Assembly (NCBI GenBank): GCA_000149265.1
Contig: CH002693.1
Coordinates: forward strand, 188,226 to 252,225
DNA length: 64,000 nucleotides
Origin: Ciona savignyi
Taxonomy: Eukaryota; Chordata; Ascidiacea; Phlebobranchia; Cionidae
Reading direction: 5' to 3'
Part shown: positions 59,640 to 64,000 of the stretch, piece after piece
Layout of the letters: the number at the start of each line of letters is the position of its first letter
Position numbering within the stretch: the stretch's first letter is position 1
Translations under genes and position numbers: made by a program
The notes under the pieces: generated by a model
Seen by the model: the letters and a program-made list of their open reading frames with translations, nothing else
Told to the model about the DNA's origin: nothing
Database searches by the model: none

Positions 59640-61336
59640 ACAGTTACCACATTATCTTACTGTGGAAGAATTAATAATTAGAATTAGTTAAGTAAAATAA
59701 AAGAAGAAATAGTTTCAAATCAACATTATCAGTACACAACTGGATATATTATGATACACAGATATTTATTGACAATTAAGAAAAAAGGCAAGGTTAGTTA
59801 TAAAATACTGTTCAAAAAATACAACACCATATCACCAATACACACATATTTAACCAGGATACAATGCTAACAGCCTTATTAAACATGGTTATTATCAGAT
59901 AACTTTATTTGTCGGCTTTATTGAGCTATTGAAGTGTGTTATAAATAAAGATAAAGACATATAATAATCTTATGAAATCAGAAAACAGCTACCTTGCCTA
60001 GGGACACAACTGACTGTGGTTGGTTCTGATCCTAGAACCTTTCAGATGGTGAAGCGATAAGCAAATGAGAAATCTATTGGAAAAATTGAATATTTTCTTT
60101 CACAGTAAAGAAGAATTAAGTTAATAAAAAATGGGACACAGTAGAAAAAAGAGTGTCTTTTGTACAACATCGAAGGAAGGGTATCGGATAAAAATTTGAC
60201 TGGCATTTATCTGGATACCTTGAAATAATTTATTTGATATCCATGTTGGTGATTGGAGATGTTTAATCAGTCTATCTGATGTGTAACTTTAAAGAAGGGA
60301 AGACAAAGTTACGTTTAAAAAAAATTAAGATGCAAGGGCAACATATACGGAGCGCAAATCCATGGTTTAATAGAAACATATTTAAAGTGAGAACAGCGCC
60401 AAAAATAACGAGTAACACTCGCGTAACGCACGCCGTGTGAGTAAGAATTTACTCAAGGAAATAAAAAACTAATTAAAATTTACCTCTACCTTTTCCATAG
60501 AACTGCCGTATAGGGGAATTAAAAACAAATCTTTATCATTGCAACCGATTTTATGATACACATTATAACAATTTTATTTTAACATGTTTCATTTGATTTT
60601 GTTAAGATTTACTCCCATTACCTGGAAGAAATCTTACTCGCCCAAAATTTGATGGATTTTTGGCCCTGTGAAAAGCATTTAAAACTTTGACTGTATCACT
60701 GTATACAATAATGTGAAAATACACATCCGTAATATCATCAGCAAATAACCACATCAGTAATATCATCAGCAAAATTTCCTAAATATTTTGTGTTTGAAAT
60801 CATGGTTATTTTTAATTCACACTAGTGGCCCTTGTACTAAGCTTTGCACTTGTGGTTGGAATAAATTAGATTACTTTGATAAACAAACGTAAAATTCGGA
60901 AGGGTTTTAATAAGTAATAAATCGTAATGTTTTGAACATCTTTATAAAACAATTGTCACTATGACATCACAACTCTCTGTCTCTTGTCAGTGGTTTAAAA
61001 TCCAACAAGCAGTATGGACCTCTGGTCAGTAAAAAACTCTTGAGATTTTTGGAGATCTGTTCATCCTGTCAATCAATGTGATGAACTGACATCTTGTGCA
61101 TTAATGACGGTAATCCATCATTTCCTGAAGGTCATTGATGGCTTGTGTCGACCATTCCGGATTAAACAATGCGAACGAACGTCTATGACGATAATCCAGG
61201 ATCCGTGACACAGCAATGTCATTGTCTTTTCACGCAGGAGTGGAAAAACTCATTAATCCATTTCATTCCAATCAAACAATTTGATGAACTGACATGACAT
61301 CTTGTGCATTTATGACAGTAATCCAGCATTCCCTCA
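59640..61336. other. Interval between the COA1 5' end and the TMEM203 3' end
   Basis: It should hold the COA1 promoter and the TMEM203 3' UTR. A diverged repeat 'gaactgacatcttgtgcatt' plus 'aatgacggtaatcca' occurs near 61083 and 61285, so the TMEM203 3' end includes a partial local duplication. No other gene was seen. Confidence 0.55.
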
Positions 61337-62976
61337 TCATTGTCTGATGCGACACGCGCGAACCAATAGCATCACCCATATCGCAAACAACGGGGCCAAC
61401 ACGGTCACTTTCTTGAAGTTTACCCCGTTTTCCAACAGCTGGTAACCCAACATCTGGAAAACAAAGGCAATATGAAATATAGAAGTTAGGTCGATTAGCG
61501 TATACAGGCACTACATATATCTGGTGGATGAGGTCATACATACAGATAACCCATTTCAAACTTAAAATATTGCAAAAGGGAATGAAATAAACAGCAAACG
61601 ACAGTCATTATAGCATGTCATAGAAAAATAAAAATAATTTTTGGAAAATATACAGAAGCGTCTGTGAATTGAAGAGATTTTGCTACACAGTTTGGAAATG
61701 ATTAGAGGCTTCTTAGACTCAAGTTAACCACAGACGTGTTTTAGCTATTGTAGTTTATATATGGGGTGTCCTTATAGGCCAGTATGGAAAGTACGGCAGC
61801 TGCACACTCGAGTTTTTTTTCCCTGCGTCGTTGCACACTTGGGTAATTTCAGGTGATTGTTTCTATATACTAAGCGTACGCTCGGGAGCCAGCTTATATG
61901 AGAAACAAACCAAAGGTGCGTCGGCTCTTGAGCGTGTGTGTTTACCCAGCCTTACTTTTTAAACATAAACATCATATAATTTCCAACAAACCTGTAAACC
62001 TACCAATGGACTTCGGGTAATTAACTGTCGGTACATTTTTTGTTATGTAGCCTACCCTATGTTATGTAAATAGATATGTTAGCTGACGGATATGATAGAT
62101 TTAGATTTAGGATAGGATAAATATGTTTGTTCAAGATTTTGACAAAACAGTAATAAAAAGGAGATTGTGTAGTGTGCACTCTTGAACATTTGCACACTGC
62201 ACACTTCAATATTTGGTGTGTGCACACTCGAGATCTCGGCGAAAAGTGACGTACTTTCCATACAGGCTTATAGGTAAAACATGCATAAATCACCTTGCAG
62301 AGAAATATGAGGGAGAGGCACATGACAATCCACAAAATCCGTTTGTAAGCCTCTTTAGTCTTTCCTGTTGAAACTTCTCTGATGCACACGATGATGCTGA
62401 AGTAAAGATGGAGACCATCAGCGAGGAACAATGGGATGAACGCATGGCCCCATGACATCGGCAACCCTCCATCTATCTGTGTGGAACGTTTTAGGTTAGG
62501 ATACGATGATCATGTTTTAGGATAGGATAATTTCATGTTTATCCCTGTGAATGGGAAAACCAAGGGGGTTAATACACGGCAATTGTTATATCACCTCGCG
62601 CCAACAGTCGGGTTACTGTAGCTATTGCAGTGTGTTGTGTATAATGGACACATGTGATCCTTCAATTTGGTAGTTTACCCATTAATCTGGGTTTAGGCAA
62701 TGTCCGTTAAGTGCCTTGCCCAAGCAAACATATGACTAGATAGCTAACCCTCTTGGTTTTCCCATCCACGGGGATAAACATGAATATCCGGTCCTATTGC
62801 CCTTGTAATAACACTACTTGTGTTATCCACCGGGATAAACATGAATATCTTAACAACCAAACACCAACCTTCAATGCAACTAGCAGTGTGAAGACTGTAA
62901 GACACAATGTGTGAATCCATATCTCAAAGATGGAGAATCCCAGAAGTTTAATCACGTACTGATTCGTGTAAATCAT
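61337..62976 (-). CDS. TMEM203: Transmembrane protein 203
   Basis: Three exons give 135 residues (human protein 136). In coding order: 62869-62976, 62294-62476 and 61337-61453 (TGA). Exon 1 gives MIYTNQYVIKLLGFSIFEIW and TLCLTVFTLLVALK. Exon 2 gives PMSWGHAFIPLFLADGLHLY, FSIIVCIREVSTGKTKEAYK and LWIVMCLSLIFLCK. Exon 3 gives MLGYQLLENGVNFKKVTVLA and PLFAIWVMLLVRACRIRQ. The patterns LGFxxFEIxxH, FxPxFxADGLxxYF, LSLxF and the terminal RACR are those of TMEM203. Four membrane segments are predicted at about residues 10-34, 45-65, 78-95 and 114-131. The vertebrate protein is in the endoplasmic reticulum and is linked to calcium handling. Intron 2 contains a 488-bp MITE and intron 1 two SINE ends. 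Confidence 0.88.
61779..62266. mobile_element. MITE with 8-bp target duplication, TMEM203 intron 2
   Basis: Ends CCAGTATGGAAAGTACGGC and, inverted, CCTGTATGGAAAGTACGTC, continuing with an inner 'cacactcgag' inverted match. An exact duplication cttatagg is at 61771-61778 and 62267-62274. A small SINE-tail-like piece (taggataggataaatatg) near 62109 appears to be nested inside. The superfamily is uncertain; the 8-bp duplication suggests hAT. Confidence 0.85.
62508..62735 (-). repeat. Truncated SINE, TMEM203 intron 1
   Basis: 3' half and middle (gtttatccctgtgaatggg to gttaagtgccttgcccaag), without the head. Plus-strand 3' ends of the same family follow at 62750-62795 and 62820-62852 (both ending 'gggataaacatgaatatc'). 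Confidence 0.8.
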
Positions 62977-63538
62977 TTCTAAATATGCTTAAGAGCCCTC
63001 TTAAATAAAAAAACAGGGTTACAAAGCTATAAATAAAGGGACAACACATAAAAAGAAAAAAGGGAAGATACTTAAACTATGAAAACTAATTCTAACCCTT
63101 CCATAAACACTAATTTCAACCGCAAAACTAACACGATCTCTAATGCTCTTATTTTACATTTTAGTGGGTAGTTTCCTTCCGTTTAATTTCCCCTAATGTT
63201 AGTCTCTATTTGCCGGTGGGAAATTGCATTTGCAACTGAGTTTCGTGATTTTTACCGGCCTAAGTTACTCGCCAATAAGGGAGCGTCCCTAACCATACGA
63301 ACGTTTTAGTTAACCATTCGGTCACCCAGATATAGACTATATAAATGAATAAACTAAACTAAACTAATCGTATATAGAGTGTAAATGGTTGAACAACTGG
63401 GTCCTGGGACCTCTGTGACTTTTGTTTCAAGTATTGTGAAAATAAAAAAAACTCCCCAAGTCGAGACCATTTCGATTAGTTGCATGTGAAAGACATCATA
63501 ACAACATAAATTCGAACAATTTCGGTGTCTAGTTCAAA

Positions 63539-63588
63539 ATGGCGAATCGTTCAGGTCGTTTGGTTTGCGGTGCTGGTCGATTTTATAG
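63539..63588 (+). CDS. Candidate first exon of a divergent gene (partial)
   Basis: ATG GCG start in a good context (caaaATGG), 16 codons (MANRSGRLVCGAGRFY) and a GT donor at 63589. The basic, serine/arginine-containing peptide could be a mitochondrial targeting start. It lies 560 bp from the TMEM203 start and points away from it, so the two could share a promoter. No second exon is recognised before the window ends. Confidence 0.3.
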
Positions 63589-63589
63589 G

Positions 63590-64000
63590 TATGGTCGCTT
63601 TGTAATAACTAAATATTTTGTTTACGTTTGTGGTAAAAAAAGGAGGGAGGAAGAAAATTGCTCATTAAAATAAGGATTGCGGTATTTTATTAACACTAAT
63701 CTCAACTCCAGAACTAACCCTAACTCTCACCAATGTTTAAATCTAATTCTTATGCCGTAATATTGTGGAAAACTAAAAGGAGGAAAGGAGAGAAACTGCA
63801 CCCAAGAATGAATATTAGGGTTAGTTAAAACATGGGGTTGGAGTTAAGGTTAGTTCTGGAGTTGAGATAAGTGTTTTGGGCAGGGTTAAAATTAATTTCC
63901 CTAGTTTTGGTGAGCAGTTTCTCTCCTACCCGCTTTCCCTCGACTTTTAGTGTTGCCCCTAATATTCATTATAGTGAGCAGTTTTTCTCCTCGCCCATGG
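63590..64000. other. Unassigned end of window
   Basis: Simple sequence with repeated 'ctaaccctaac' and 'gagcagtttctctcct' blocks, similar to segments near 17880-17990 and 29700-29900. These are likely fragments of one dispersed repeat. No exon was seen. Confidence 0.5.

Noticed and set aside
1..64000. Prokaryotic features: CRISPR arrays, operons, ribosome binding sites
   Set aside because: The window is spliced animal nuclear DNA; tandem repeats here have no spacer structure.

Overview
This is an intron-rich, AT-rich stretch of an animal nuclear genome. The short spliced genes, dense tRNA-derived SINEs and MITEs, and the type of genes present fit an ascidian (sea squirt, Ciona-like). That placement is an inference from gene content and pattern recognition, not a database match. 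A run of N at 980-1358 shows it is a draft assembly.

From 247 to 50739 the window is a family cluster: five paralogous four-pass membrane protein genes of the MS4A/CD20 type, named A to E here. A (247-5129) and B (8237-12402) are on the plus strand; C (16456-21076), D (24358-29412) and E (45243-50739) are on the minus strand. Almost every exon has the same length and splice phase in all five, so the models were built by exon-to-exon comparison. Each protein has a short N-terminus, four membrane segments, an unusually tyrosine-rich loop between segments 3 and 4, and a proline/threonine-rich C-terminal tail. A PPxY motif is present in that tail in four of the five. A resembles D and B resembles C, so A-B and C-D look like an old inverted duplication of a two-gene block, centred near 14.4 kb. 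B and C share SINE insertions at matching intron positions. Gene A has an apparent one-base frameshift in exon 1.

Between D and E lies a roughly 10.3 kb near-identical palindrome (arms about 31072-35835 and 37104-41325, loop about 1.27 kb). Each arm carries a 2.6-3.1 kb array of a 33-bp minisatellite and conserved exon-like pieces. It is either a real recent inverted duplication or a draft-assembly joining of two haplotypes.

From about 50.8 to 56.1 kb there is only repeat-rich intergenic DNA. Two ordinary single-copy metazoan genes follow on the minus strand. One is a COA1-like mitochondrial assembly factor (56121-59629, four exons), whose introns hold a 20-bp minisatellite and a 109-bp tandem array that arose from the 3' part of the local SINE. 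The other is TMEM203 (61337-62976, three exons). A possible divergent first exon of another gene starts at 63539.

Mobile DNA: more than 25 copies or fragments of one tRNA-derived SINE with a TATCC-type tail, a second tRNA-like repeat family, five hAT-like or other MITEs (four families by terminal repeat; four copies with exact 8-bp target duplications and one with 7 of 8), and one pogo/Tigger-like MITE with TA duplication.
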